Below, in pieces: positions 46,370 through 58,834 of a stretch of 64,000 bases of DNA; position 1 is the stretch's first letter, and the number at the start of each line of letters is the position of its first letter. The stretch is from Phyto melanocephala. Taxonomy: Eukaryota; Arthropoda; Insecta; Diptera; Rhinophoridae. The translations under genes and the position numbers were made by a program. The notes beneath the pieces are model-generated. The model did no database searches. It was not told the origin of the DNA and worked only from the letters and a program-made list of their open reading frames with translations. The stretch covers positions 130,800,895 through 130,864,894 of the forward strand of contig OW799234.1 in assembly GCA_941918925.1 (NCBI GenBank), given 5' to 3'.

Positions 46370-47162
46370 AAAAGCGCTATATTCGGCCGTGCCGAATCTT
46401 ATATACCCTTCACAACGTGTAGTCATGCAATAACAGTAAATTCACGTATGTATGTTAAAAAAAACAAAAAAAAAATAAAAAATAAAAAAAAAATTTAAAA
46501 AAAAAATTTAAAAAAAAAATTAAAAAAAAAAAATTATTATATACATATATAATATATATAAAACAAAAAAAAATAAAAAAAAAATTAAAAAAAAAAAAAT
46601 AAAAAAAAATAATAATAAAAATATATATAATATATTAAATAAAAAATAAAAAAAAAATAAAAAAAAAATTAAAAAAAAAAATTTTAAAAAAATTTAAAAA
46701 AAAATTTTAAAAAAAATTTAAAAAAAAATTTTTTTGCCTCAGCTGGGATTCGATGCCACGTTTTCTCTAACCAGTATACACGTTTGTATGTATGTATGTT
46801 GTTGTTGTAATGTTGTTTTTATGAAAAGAAAATCGAGGTGGTCGTGGGTTTTTGCTCATATCTCAGTTGTTTATGTACCGATGTTTCTGATTTTCAATAC
46901 CGATCTACTCCCGAATATTTCTGATATTTTAATACCTTACCCGGGTCCAACCTATGTCGGGGGGTTTCAAAGAGTTGATTTCAACATACACACGGACAGA
47001 CGGTCAGACGGACAGACGGACAGACGGTCAGGGCTTAATCGACTCCTCTATTCATAAGCTTTCAGAAAATATATACTTTATGGGGTCGGAAATGAAAATT
47101 GTAGAAATTTCACACGGAATGACAAACCTATATATACCCTTTTTCACTGTGTGAAGGGTATA
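46370..47162 (-). mobile_element. TATACCC/GTCC repeat, full inverted copy
   Basis: It begins with the family end ('agcgctatattcggccgtgc') and runs through an almost pure A-rich tract (46450-46735), then 'cagctgggattcgatgccac', GTCY repeats (about 46990-47030, complement), 'atatactttatggggtcgg' and 'gtgtgaagggtata'. Orientation is opposite to 12472-13184. The 107-codon frame at 46734-47057 is repeated exactly in the tandem copy because the DNA is duplicated, not because it is a gene. Confidence 0.85.
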
Positions 47163-47657
47163 AAAAATTAAAAAAAAAAAATTTTAAAAAAATTTAAAAA
47201 AAAATTTTTTTGCCTCAGCTGGGATTCGATGCCACGTTTTCTCTAACCAGTATACACGTTTGTATGTATGTATGTTGTTGTTGTAATGTTGTTTTTATGA
47301 AAAGAAAATCGAGGTGGTCGTGGGTTTTTGCTCATATCTCAGTTGTTTATGTACCGATGTTTCTGATTTTCAATACCGATCTACTCCCAAATATTTCTGA
47401 TATTTTAATACCTTACCCGGGTCCAACCTATGTCGGGGGGCTTCAAAAAGTGGATTTCAACATACACACGGACAGACGGACAGACGGTCAGACGGACAGA
47501 CGGACAGACGGACAGACGGTCAGGGCTTAATCGACTCCTCTATTCATAAGCTTTCAGAAAACATATACTTTATGGGGTCGGAAATGAAAATTGTAGAAAT
47601 TTCACACGGAATGACAAACCTATATATACCCTTTTTCACTGTGTGAAGGGTATAAAA
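46733..47657. repeat. 476-bp tandem duplication of the repeat's 3' half
   Basis: The segment starting 'tgcctcagctgggattcg' at 46735 recurs at 47211 with few differences. The two differ mainly in the number of CAGACGGA units (the second has about two more), plus isolated substitutions. Both end in 'ctgtgtgaagggtataaaa'. Confidence 0.92.
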
Positions 47658-47815
47658 ACCAAAACTAAAATGTAAACAATAAATTCAATTTTATTATGTG
47701 TGAATGTGTGTTTGAAGTAAAAAATAAATGAAATTTGTTTTTATATTGAAATTCTTTTTAATATTTATCGGATCATTAATTAAACATAAAACAAGTTTGG
47801 AAAAAATATAAACAA

Positions 47816-47820
<5 letters not shown>

Positions 47821-47854
<34 letters not shown>
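47821..47854. repeat. (AG)n microsatellite
   Basis: Seventeen uninterrupted AG units, followed by imperfect GAGA/AAAG sequence. Long GA runs can bind GAGA factor in flies, though here it may be neutral. Confidence 0.95.
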
Positions 47855-47857
<3 letters not shown>

Positions 47858-47861
<4 letters not shown>

Positions 47862-48492
47862 AAGAAAACAGGTTTCTATTGCGATTTATGAATTTAAGTA
47901 GAAAATATTTTACAAAAATTCCAAATGAGTGTTTTTAAGGCTTTAAAATAAATAGCTTTTATCTCCCCATAATTGCCAAGCTTTAAATTCAAATTTTAAA
48001 TCTTTGTGAAAAAAACACACTTTATCACACTTTTCAAAATGAAAGTGTCACGTAAAATTTCAAATGGAATTTTTTTCTATATTTTTTTTTTTTTTTGCTT
48101 TTTACAAACAAAGAAGTAACTTAACAGATAAAATCTTTTGTTACTAATTTAAGTGGTGCGAAAACGACCCACACTTAACTCAACACAATAACTTTAAAAC
48201 GAAAATTTGTCATTAAGCTTCTTCTTTTCATTTCTTAGTGTTTTTGCAAATGTTGTTAATCGTGCTAAAAAGCCAGTTAATAAGCTTAAACACAAAAGAT
48301 AAAAACTATTTATGGACACTAAATTACCAGCTAAAATCAATCAATCGGTATGTGATCAACAGTGTGTTACGGTGCAGTTAGCAAAATTATATTTTAATTA
48401 TTCCTTAACGTATTAAATTGTTGCTAACAATATACAACCCTAAGTTTAAGTATTTAACACAATTTAAAAAAGAAAAGCATTTTGACAACAAC
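47858..48492. other. No gene recognised
   Basis: AT-rich unique sequence. Some short motifs (CCCACACTTAA, TTGTTA) recur at 60110-60160, without enough order to call a repeat. Confidence 0.35.
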
Positions 48493-48496
48493 ATAT

Positions 48497-49979
48497 GGAG
48501 GGCTCAAAGCTGTACCGAACCAAGTCATAAAATATAAAAAATGTCAAAATTAGTGCCAAATTCTGCGCAAAATTTAACTCTATTTAGTTCTGTAACCTGC
48601 TAAGTCAAAAAGTGTTTCTTTCCTAAGGTAGCGGTAAAAAACCCAAGTCAATTGCTCTCATTTTCGATTTTTTTCGAAGCTGAAACGAACCAAGTCAGTG
48701 TGATCCAAATTGGAATTGAACAAAACATATATAAAACATTACATATAATAAAAACATTAAATATATCAAAAATTTACAAGACCCATTTAAAACCGAAAAA
48801 TATTCTTGGTTTAAAAAAAAAACGGTTAAGTATTCTTTGAGTGTGTAGCGTGATTATATTATTATTTAAAAAATATTTAATTTCATACTTTGTAAAAAAT
48901 AACTTTGCTTAAAGAAAACAAGAAAATTATACCATTGATTGATTTGATTTTAAAGTTTGTTTTGAATTATTTGCCACTCCTAGATAACTAAAAGTGCAAA
49001 ACAATTGAAAACATTTCCCCCAACAGTTATTCAGTTTTCATAAATATTTTAAGAAATCAGTGTTAATTAAAAATGGAAAGTGGTAATAGTAGTGCTAGTG
49101 ATTTTTCTACTAATGAGGATGAGGAATATTGTCCAGGATCGGAATCATCGGACAGTAATATTTTTGCTAATCTATTAGGTAATTAAACATTTGGTTATTA
49201 AATTAAATTTTTTTTTTTATTATTATTTTTTGTATTTATTATAATAGAAAATGTGGCTGTAGAGCCGGTGGCTGGGCCATCATCTGCATCTGCAGGACTG
49301 GGAAGGAAAAAACAAAAGCAGAAGGCAAAGTGGAAAAAGAATGTGCGTAAGCTTGGCTGCAACAGAGAAAAGGAATACACAAACCAATAAGGTCTTACCA
49401 TTTCTGCAAAAAGTGCGATTGTGGATGCAAACACAAATATAGCAGCCAGGTGAATGAGTCCGACAGAGTACCACAGTTTTTAAAAGAATCTACCAGTCAA
49501 ACAAGAGATAACAACGAGACAACATCAGGACCAGCCCCAAAATGATGAAGTTGAAAATGACGAATTTTTTTATGTGTAAACATTTTTTATTATTTAACCT
49601 TAAAATTCAATACTTTTTCCCATATACATATTGTTAATTAATTTTAAATAATTGAATTAATTTTTTTTGCTACTTTTGTCAAAAATTATACACTTTTATT
49701 TTACTACAAAATTACAAAAGTTGTCAATAATAACTATTATTCGGAGTAAAAATGAACCAAGTCACTCTTTTTTTTTTTCTTTATTAATTTGTTGCAAAAG
49801 TTTTCAAATGCAGTTTGTAAAATTTATATCATTAAACAATTTTGAGAATAAACTTTAAAACTGTTTTTTGTTTAACTGAAATATTCATTCCAGGAATTAA
49901 TGGCAGTTAATTTACTAAACCTCAAAATATCTTCGAATTGTGTTTTCGTGACTTGGTTCGCTTCAGCTCTGAGCCCTCC
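48497..49979. mobile_element. TIR transposon with 4-bp duplication, Sola-like
   Basis: 1,483 bp; ends GGAGGGCTCAAAGCTG and (inverted) GGAGGGCTCAGAGCTG, continuing into CGAACCAAGTCA, flanked by ATAT (48493-48496 and 49980-49983). GAACCAAGTCA occurs four times: 48517, 48687, 49754 and inverted at 49949. It carries a decayed two-exon gene. Long ends with a 4-bp duplication fit the Sola superfamily, but no catalytic domain remains to prove it. Confidence 0.8.
49073..49558 (+). pseudogene. Two-exon gene relic inside the TIR transposon
   Basis: Exon 1 (49073-49178) encodes an acidic, serine-rich start, MESGNSSASDFSTNEDEEY. A 69-bp intron with GTAATT...AATAG borders (49179-49247) joins in phase to exon 2, which reads a basic stretch (KKQKQKAKWKKNVRKLG) followed by REKEYTNQ. 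A TAA at 49388-49390 breaks the frame, which then stays open to a TGA at 49451. A last open piece ends in DEVENDEFFYV* (about 49558). Acidic head plus basic 'WKKN' block is typical of N-termini of transposon-encoded proteins in insects. No known domain is assigned. Confidence 0.6.
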
Positions 49980-50100
49980 ATATTGTTTCATAAATATATA
50001 GCTACATATTGACATAGAATTATTTGGCAACATGTTGCTAATCTATATTAATCTGTATTATTATTATTTTTCTTATTTATCCACAATGGTTTTTCTTTTA

Positions 50101-51091
50101 AGCCTGATATTCTATTCAATATATCATGCGACCTGTTGTCAAACTCGATATAAACGAATTTGTATGAAATACTTATGGAATAATGTTGCCTTATCTCTAT
50201 ACTCTGTATTTATAAAAGGTTTTCCAATATGAGTGAAAAAAGGTACACTTAACAATAAGTGTAAGTGGAAATTCAAAATTTTTTAATATAATAATAATAA
50301 TATAATAACTTTTAATTAATGTTAACTAACACTTAAGTTCTAAATAAAACGTCATTTAAATAACCTCAACGACTTCTTCTGCAAGATAGAATACGATTAA
50401 CCAATTTTCAAACACTTTTTCCCTTAAATCAAGTAGTATGTCAAGAATGGTACGTTCAATATTGAAAATTGTAAAGCTTGAAGAGAGTCTGGTTTATTTC
50501 GAAAGACCAATCACTTCAAATAACCCCACAAGAAATTGTCTAATGGTGTTAAATCACAACTTCTTGGAGGCCATTCAGTATCAGAATTTCTTGAAATAAC
50601 TGAATCGCCAAACTTTTCTCGCTATAAATCAATTGCTGTGTGGCACGTCTTGTTGGAACCAAATGTTGACAAGATCAACTTCTTCCAATTTCTGTCATAA
50701 AAAGTTTATTTTCATCGATCTATAGCGCTCTCCATTGACAGTAACGGTGCTACCAGCTTTATTTTGAAATAAAAACGGACCGATGACTCCACCAGATTCT
50801 ACGTACCAGAATCGACAGTTTTGTTTATTTACTGCACCACTTAGATGAAAGTGAGCCTTGATTTATATAACGTAAAAAAATATATGAAATATTTCTGTCA
50901 ACATTCAAGCAACATTTTATTTCATATAAAATAATGTGAACAATAGTTATTTTGTATGAAATTCAAAGCAATTCAAAAGTTCAATTTTTTTTTGCTGCTC
51001 GATTCAAATATTTTTTGGTTTGTCAAATTCTTTGAGCGATCCAATTAATATCTCTCAAAATATTTAATAAATTCAAACAGAGTACCAGGCT
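50101..51091 (+). mobile_element. AGCCTGGTA MITE, copy 2, split by a mariner
   Basis: The left part 50101-50213 and right part 50867-51091 together equal one family copy (about 330 bp), ending AACAGAGTACCAGGCT. The interruption is at the 'ctctgtttataacgt' block, where a TA target was duplicated. Confidence 0.82.
50215..50866 (-). pseudogene. DD41D-like transposon relic nested in the MITE
   Basis: Minus-strand remnants: KAHFHLSGAVNKQNCRFW (about 50855-50800), SGGVIGPFLFQNKAGS then VTVNGERYRSM (about 50795-50715), WFQQDVPHS (about 50670-50645), and ASKKL/GLSK blocks further on. Stops and frameshifts abound; the N-terminal third is absent. Terminal sequence AAAGGTTTTCCAATATGAGT at the left matches the relic at 43505, so both belong to one mariner family with ends different from 13188-14110. 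Confidence 0.8.
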
Positions 51092-51269
51092 GGTACCATA
51101 GAGTTTTGCTGCAACAACGAAGTGCATTAACAATACAATTCATAAACAATTGTTTATAAGTTCAGACTTTTTTTGCAGCTTAATAATAAAAAGTGGACAA
51201 CAGAAAATTTGCAAATGTTTCAAATAACTCAACTTTTGGAAGCCGTATGCTGCTTTTTGCCCTATGTAC
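51092..51269. other. Short spacer, no gene
   Basis: Nothing recognised. Confidence 0.4.
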
Positions 51270-51920
51270 CATGTGATTATAGATATTTACATTGTCTGCA
51301 GTTGTATTACAGCTCTGGTCGGGTCAAGAGCTCGCGCGTCATTGCCATTATCTCTTAAGGGCAATCAGGCCGTCCTTTTCATCCGTCTTCGAGAGTTTTA
51401 CGTCTCACTTTCGCGTGGTTAATTGTGTGGCGTCGCGTAACTGTGCTTTGGATACAGTTTCCAGACTATTCTACAATTAACCACGTGCATTAATTTTAAT
51501 TGGATTAACTGGAGGAGTACCAACCAAACTCATTTTCGTAACTGGAGGAGTACCAATTAAACTCAACGCCATAAAACTCAGTATAATTATTTGTTCAGAT
51601 GTCTCCGACTTCCTATACAATGGTATAGGTCGACTTGCGGTGACTGAACTAACGTGTTTTTTAACTGGAGGAGAACCATAAAACTCAAGATTTAATTATT
51701 GTTCAAGTGTCTCCGACTTCCTATACAGAGGTATAGGTCGATTTACGGAGCCGGAACCAACGTGGAATACCCTGGCTATTTGGTTACGTACCTCTGCCAA
51801 TTAATTTCAAAGTCAAAAAAAAAAAAAAAAAATTTACATTGTCTGGAAGGTGACACGCCCATAGTTTGGCTGTTACACAGAATCCATTATACGGCATCCG
51901 TCGCCGTTTTCAACTGACAT
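51270..51920. repeat. GC-richer segment with tandem ~120-bp units and hairpin
   Basis: AACTGGAGGAG recurs three times (51507, 51541, 51663). 'gtctccgacttcctatac' followed by GGTATAGGTCGA occurs twice (about 51600 and 51708), about 110-120 bp apart. CGTGGTTAATTGT (51414) pairs with ACAATTAACCACG (51473). An A18 run lies at 51815. It may be part of an LTR or 5' region of a retroelement, but no defining ends were found. Confidence 0.6.
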
Positions 51921-53610
51921 TAACATGAAACCGAAAAAGGTTGACAAAATAAATACTTTATATAGGGATATAAAATAAAAGAGATCAAAGTAAAAGGTCA
52001 GCTGATATATGTTTGTCAAACTACTCAATGCAGGTTTAAGGTTGAAAATTGATCAAATTGATCGAAACTAGTAAAAGAACCTAAAACTTAACACAGATGA
52101 CAGTTGAAAATGGTGAAGGAAAAAGTATGATGGACCCCATGTGACTTGGCAATTACAACAAATTCTAAGATTCTTAAAACAAAACGGTCTTTTATTAAAT
52201 AAATAAAATTCCAAATAAATAAAATTCACACAAACAAACAATTCGTTTTTATTTATGTACATTGATAAGAATCTTTCGGCAACAAGTTTAATTCACATTA
52301 ACTATAGATTATTGAGTTAAAAAAATGCAGTAAAATAAAAAACTACTTAATAATTTTTCGCTATTGTTTTCTTTAGTTTGTTTGTTTTATTATTTTTATA
52401 TCGAAAACTTCGAAACAGCTGCAGAAGTAAATAAATATGTTCACAAAGTTAATTAACTCATTTACAACAAATGTTGATGAAACATGTTTCAATTAAGTGT
52501 TGCAGAGTTTGTACAATTTTTAAAGTATTCTAAAATAGACTGACTCCACATTGTCAGTAAAAGTCATTTTATAACATAAATGCTGAATAAATATCTAAAT
52601 ATCAATTTTTTTAATCTGCGAATGTTTATTTAACCAGATAACAGCAATGGCCCTGTATTTATTTACAATTCGAAATCAATATTTATTTATTCATTTGTTG
52701 GTTTTTAATAAGATACGAGATATTTTGAGAAGTTTCAAAAAGCAAATATTTCAATAAATAAAAACTTTTGTTTGTTTAGTTTTGTTAGCGGTCAGTTATA
52801 GGCAGGATTTGGTTAAAGTGATAAAAAAAAACTCAAAAAATAAAAGTTATTGATACTTGTAAAGTGTTTTTTTTCCTTTGGTTTTGCCTAAATTAAATAC
52901 AAGTGCAGCAGCTAATACCACTTATTGGTTGTATTGAATATTTTACGAGTATTTTCTTTTTATCAGTTTTTAATTTTGTTTCTTGTCTTTTATTTTCATA
53001 CAAACAAACCACTAACTTTCACTTTAAAAATACAACGAAAGAAATGTATTTTTGGTATTTATTATTATTATTTTTTGTTTTCTTTGGTTTACAATATAGA
53101 AATTTTTCTTTATTTGTTTTTTTTTTTTTTTTGTCTTTCTTCAGTTATCTTACAAGTAAAACAAGTTATATTAGATAAATCATAGAGCCTATACGGTTTT
53201 CCAGTATGTTTGCAGAGAAACAAATAAATCTACAATCAACTAACCAATAGCCAAAATATGACATGTACAACGTAATAGAAACATTAAAAAAAAAAAAAAA
53301 AAAACACTCTTACACACGCATTTGGCTTGATACAACGATTGCTAATATTTAAGGAAAATATTAGCGAAATATTTTTGTTTTTAGCTACATACAGTATACA
53401 GCTTTTAATTTTTATGTTGTCAACAAAATATGAGTGTTTAACAATATGCATATAAATACAAATAATTATTCGTAAATGTAGTAAAATAATCATTTATCGA
53501 GCTTAAGGCCACCGCTGCTATAGCTCAACCTTATCATTATGTAAATAAATAACAATTATTTATTTTCATTACATAAATATTATGTTAAGTAATAAAAAGT
53601 TGAAACGTTT
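51921..53610. other. No gene recognised
   Basis: AT-rich with long T and A runs (53110-53130, 53285-53304). Frames at 52903-53185 are F- and Y-rich translations of T-rich DNA. Confidence 0.45.
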
Positions 53611-53921
53611 AGCCTGGTATTCTGTTCTATATTCAATGCGAACTGTTGTCAAACTCCAAATACTTATGGAATAATGTTGCCTTATCAGTACTCTGTTTAT
53701 AACGTCACTTATGAAATGAACTTATGTAATGTTTCTGTCAACATTCAGGCAACTTTTCGTACGAAATAAATATTGTTTATAAGACTTCATACGAAATTCA
53801 AAGCAAGAAATAATAATTTTTTTTTTTTTTGTTTGCCCGACTTAAAAATTAGTTTTGTAAGTCAAATTTTTCGTGTGAAATTGTTCAACATATTTCACAA
53901 ATTGAAACAGAGTACTAGACT
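53611..53921 (+). mobile_element. AGCCTGGTA MITE, copy 3
   Basis: The cleanest copy: AGCCTGGTATTCTGTT at the start and AACAGAGTACTAGACT at the end; body blocks shared with all copies. About 311 bp, no coding sequence. Confidence 0.88.
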
Positions 53922-55295
53922 TATTTTAAAAAAAGTTTTTCTTTTTTAGACGTACAGCAATAAAGGCTCAATTCACAACCTGTCGTAAGAGTTGTAGGTT
54001 GTAAGAAATTCACTTCTACATATTGAAGAGAAACGGCAATAGTATTTACTTTTTCAGCTATAATGTATTTATGCGACATTCTATAAACAGAAATTGTTGT
54101 AAGTGTTGTACAAAACAATAATGTTGAAATTACCAACACAACGTGTACAACACCTACAACAGCTTGTGAATTGAGCAAATGTTTTTAAATAATTAAGAAA
54201 TGTAAAATATGAAAACGCCTAAAATGCGGAATATGTAGAGGCGATTTACAACTCGCAGGTGGTTTGAATAGTCGTGAGTTTTAAAAGTCATAATAAAAAC
54301 AATTAATAAAATTGTAAAATACTTCTACAGAAAAAATATGTTGCCAGCAACATAAGTAATATATTTATTATTTAACAGTAAAAACAATTTAGTTTTGTTT
54401 TAAACATATTAAACATAACAACAAGTAACATGTAGAGATGGCCTCATAAGTATATGTTACTGATCACTTTAAGACATATCGCCGCTGCTCTGCCGAAATC
54501 GGTTATGTGACAATTTTCAAAAAAAATTTTATTGCTCTATTTTGAACCATTATTGGTCGTACATCTATCCACAAAACCGTTTAAGGATATCTTGATTGGT
54601 TCAAAAATAAAGAATAGTCTGTACGCGATAGTTTAATATTGTAAATTAACAAAATAAAATTTGTTTTGCTCTCCTGAAAACTTATTAAAACACATAACTG
54701 AAATTGTTGGAGCAACGACGATATTCAAGGGTCGTAGCGTAACCTGTGCAAACATGCAAATGCTTGATCTGTTATCCAAAAAATATGTGGTACATATTCT
54801 CCATTCAGAGCAACAAAAAAAACCTTGTGTCAATTCAAATCACAATAGCCAAAATTATGTGAGTTATAAATTTTAGAACACAGGCGGTGTGCTGCCTAGG
54901 CTAGTGTCTTCTTGCCTTGATATAATTAACGTGGTATAGAGTTGTTATCAACACCACTGACTGCTTTTTGTCATGACTTTGGAATGCTAAAACTCTGGTC
55001 AGAGAATGAGCGGGAGATTGATGAGAATGAGCGGGATTGATTGATTTTTAACAGTAACAGATAATGATGATTTTATTACTGATCCTTGCAAAGGTGGCTT
55101 GTCTGCGAACTTTAAGCAGCTATTTACGAGGTGCTATTGTCTTTCAACAAAAGCACTTACTTGGCAACCAGCTCGGCTTCGTTCGGACCTTTAATCCGAT
55201 TATATTGCTAATAAACGTCACTTTTCTCGCAGAGATAAAACAACATAAGGATTTAGATAGTCCCTAGCCATTTAGAAAGGTGTCAATACATAAAT
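53922..55295. other. No gene recognised
   Basis: It includes 'atatgttgccagcaacata' at about 54347. Open frames at 54661-54876 and 55064-55267 have no domain features. Confidence 0.4.
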
Positions 55296-55298
55296 TAA

Positions 55299-55393
55299 CC
55301 GCCGTTTACATAATAATAAATCGTATGCTAACTAACAAGAAAAAGATATCACCTCATTAGTTAGCACACAGTTTAGTATTACGAATAACGCCG
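55299..55393. mobile_element. Tiny Harbinger-like MITE, TAA duplication
   Basis: About 95 bp, almost all inverted repeat (CGGCGTTATTCGTAATA..TGCTAACTAA against the left arm), flanked by TAA at 55296-55298 and 55394-55396. The ends resemble those of 37198-37682 in layout. Confidence 0.65.
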
Positions 55394-55396
55394 TAA

Positions 55397-57532
55397 GAGA
55401 TGAAAGACAGGTGCGGTCGGTTGGCCGAATATTGGGTGAATATTTACTTTACAGTTTACATGTTGACAACGACAACACGATTTCATGGATTCTTTTTTTA
55501 ATTTTGACATACTATTTCACATATTTACTACAAAAATTAAAATTCTTTCTATTTTATTTTTTATTTAACAGAGACTAAAAATATTTTTAGCAACATGTTT
55601 CACTAACAAATTTTTATGCAACATTTTTTTAGATCAAATAAAAAATGTAGTCTCCCATATTATTTTTAATTTTTAAAAATATAAAATGTATAAATGTAAT
55701 ACAAAATATGTCTAAACAATTTATTTTATAAGCTTTATCTAAAATTATAAAAAAAAATATATTATAAATATGAGGGTGAGTGTCTTCGAAGATAATAAAC
55801 AGCGTTTTTTCAATTGTAGTGTAGCCTAAACATTTCCGTAACCGGTTGGCTAAACTTTAAGGTAAAATCTATTCAAAATTTCAAATTCTAAAGTTTATTT
55901 TATGAATAAATTATTTAATAACAAGAGTGGTCTCTTTAAAAACTAGATTTAGAAACATTGTTTCTCATGCTAATGACAGCTTTTTTATTGTTAATTTTTC
56001 TTCTTATAGTATGTATCATTTAATTTGTTAATAAAACTTACTAATTTATGGCTCTTTCGTACTTTTACTTCATAGTTTGAATAAGCAATGAAAAACAAAA
56101 GAAATTTCTTTAAAAATAATCTGCCCTCTAAAGTAAGAATCCCTCAAATGGAACTGTCTGTAAGATGATTACAACCAAAGCCGACTAACAATACAAAAAA
56201 AAGGGGCAAAAGAAATCAGTGAACCCATTATTATGTTGAAATTTAATTTGTTGTTGGTCTTAAATGTGCGTCTTTATTTACTTTTACAATCTCTTCGTAC
56301 ATATGCAACGTAGAAAGAAAGAAAGAAAAAATTAACGACTGACAATTTAGATGTTACTCTGAAAGAACTAGAACACTTGATCTATGTTCACTTGTTTACA
56401 CCTTAATGGATGTTCTTATTTTCATTTCAATTTTAATGTTATAATACATGCCTTTCAAAATCATAGTGATCGTACAGAAAATGTTTAAAATCGACTTAAG
56501 TACTTTAGCTCGCAAAGCAACCAGCCGTTGCTTTAATACAGAAAACAACACAAAATAAAATGAAAATTATATAATTACTTGGTTAATGTATTTTTATATT
56601 ATTATTTTGTTGGATGCTACAAAAAACAAACAAAAACACTGCTAGTAGTGTTATCAACATACAGTAAAAATTGAAGGAATATCATTCATTTGTTCTTTTA
56701 CCTTTTAATCATTTTCTTAGTTAAAACTAAAAGAAAACAAAAACAATTATTGCTGTTACAACAATAGCAAAAAAAAAATGCACAAACACGCACACAAAGA
56801 ATCTAAATAAGAAAATGATTTAAATAAAAGTCAAGAAACCTGATGCGAATGGAAGAAAAAAGGTTCTGCTTTTCACGCTTAAAAGAATATGCGGGTGTTT
56901 GGTAATTGTGTTTTAATAATGTTGCCTGTCTACCGGAGGAAACTAAAGGTTAAAAGAAAACAAATTCATTGTTTTATTTTTCAATTTGCTTTCTTTTCAT
57001 GGAGTTTCTTGTTTGTTTTTTTCCAAACAAATCAAAGAAGCGTATAAAAATTAAATTCCCTGTTTTAGATTTTACACGAAAAGAATTGCTGGCAAAGAAT
57101 TAGAAACAGACAACAAGTGTTAAAAATAATGCTGTTAAAGAAAAATATAATACAATGACCTTTAAGTTTGTTATGGAACAAGACAGAAAGAAGAAAAAAA
57201 TATGTAAAATTTTATTTGAAAAATGTTTTATTAAAAAAAGTCATGTTTGAAACGATAACTTAAGGGAACTATGCTTAGCAACATTGTGAAATGTTTATCA
57301 AGGCTACTATTAAGACTCATTTCTTTTTAACATCATCAATCAATCAACTAAATTTATATTTTGAGCAAAAATTACAAACAAACAGTTAAAAATTTTATGA
57401 AATAATTATGCTAAATTTTATATTTAATGTATCACGCAACATTAAAGCCACATTATATTTCAAAGGAAATTAATTATGATTGTTTTGGTTTAGAAAAACT
57501 ATAAAAAAAAATTTAAACAAAAAACACAAATA

Positions 57533-57565
<33 letters not shown>

Positions 57566-58380
57566 TTTAAAAGCGCAGACTAATATCATCTAAGGAGCTA
57601 GCCGTAAACCAAATGTGTATATGATAGCGGCAGAACATCGTAGGAATGGTCAGTTTTAATTGTTTGATTATTTTGTTAAATAATTAAAAATATTTAAAAA
57701 AAACTAGAGAATCAAACATAATATGATTGGTTTTTAAATATTAACATACTACTCTTAGTAACATTATAAACCTAGAGTACCTAGCCTTATGTATGTTGTA
57801 TGTTCGTAATTGTGAAATGTTGATGGCAACATAGTTTTTACTTCTATTTCAATTTACCAAAAATTGCGGAAAATTCAGAAAAATGTTGTTTCGTAACAAA
57901 AATTACCCAGATATTTTAATTTTCCAATTAGTCTCATACAATTTTTATTATTGTTTCTTAACATGTTTTTCTTTAATTTAAGAAAAGATCTAAATAATAC
58001 TACTTTATGTTGTTATTTGTTCTGGTTCTCTTTCCCCTTTAACATTAATTGTATTTCGGTTATTGACACTAATTTGTGGAAATGCTGGTTTGATTTGACT
58101 TCTGACTTTTATAGTGGTTTTTGTTTTTAACAAATATTTTTTTTTTGCTTTAGCCTTTTGTATTTGTGCGCAACTTATCACAACATTCACCTTTAAACTG
58201 AACTCTAGTTGCAAATTAATTTCAGCCATAATTATGGGAAAGAAATACAAAATATATTCACTTTTCTGGACAAATAGACTTTGGTTTAACTACTTAAACT
58301 AACAAAAAAAATAATTTTTTAAAAACTAATAGTTTAGTAGGATTGTGACATTTCTTGGTATTTTTATGTGTTTGAGGAAA
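55397..58380. other. No gene recognised
   Basis: Unique-looking AT-rich DNA with an (AAT)n run at 57532-57564 and a GAAA run at 56310-56328. No transposon ends and no protein remnants, so it is a candidate for retained intron or intergenic sequence. Confidence 0.4.
57532..57564. repeat. (AAT)n microsatellite
   Basis: Eleven AAT units without interruption. Confidence 0.92.
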
Positions 58381-58710
58381 TTTATTTAATATTTTATGCA
58401 AACTGTTGTTAAGCTTCATATAAAAAATGCGTAAGCAATATTGATGGAATAATGTTGCCTAATCTCTGTACTCTGTTTATAACGTAAAATACATACAAAA
58501 TGTTTTTGCCAACATTCAAGCAACATTTTATTTCGTATAAAATAATAATAAAAAAATTATTTCGTACGAAATATAAAGCAGGAGCTGATAAATTTTTTTG
58601 TTTGTTCGATTCAAAAATTATTTTTGTATGTTGAATTCTTCGTGTGAAATAAGATTATAAAATAAGTTGATTGTCTTATTTCAAAAATTTAAACACAGCA
58701 CGTGGACTTA
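58381..58710 (+). mobile_element. AGCCTGGTA MITE, copy 4, worn ends
   Basis: Body blocks ('gcaaactgttgtt', 'ggaataatgttgcctaatct', 'aacattcaagcaacatttta') are well kept. The terminal AGCCTGGTA is lost on the left and changed on the right (CACAGCACGTGGACTT). Confidence 0.8.
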
Positions 58711-58805
58711 AACAATGTGTCAACTTAACTAATTAGTTAGAAAGAAATCAACAATATAATAATCTCAGCAACATGTTGAAAGGATATTTTTAAACGTTAA
58801 TTAAG

Positions 58806-58834
58806 ATTATTATTATTATTATTATTATTATTAT
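58806..58834. repeat. (ATT)n microsatellite
   Basis: About nine to ten ATT units. Confidence 0.92.

Noticed and set aside
46734..47530. Two matching 106-107 codon frames, Cys-rich at the start
   Set aside because: They lie in the duplicated TATACCC repeat; identity follows from DNA duplication, and the frame reads through GTCC repeats without any domain.
52903..53185. Hydrophobic frames resembling membrane proteins
   Set aside because: Overlapping frames both read T-rich DNA as F, L and Y; low complexity explains the hydrophobicity.
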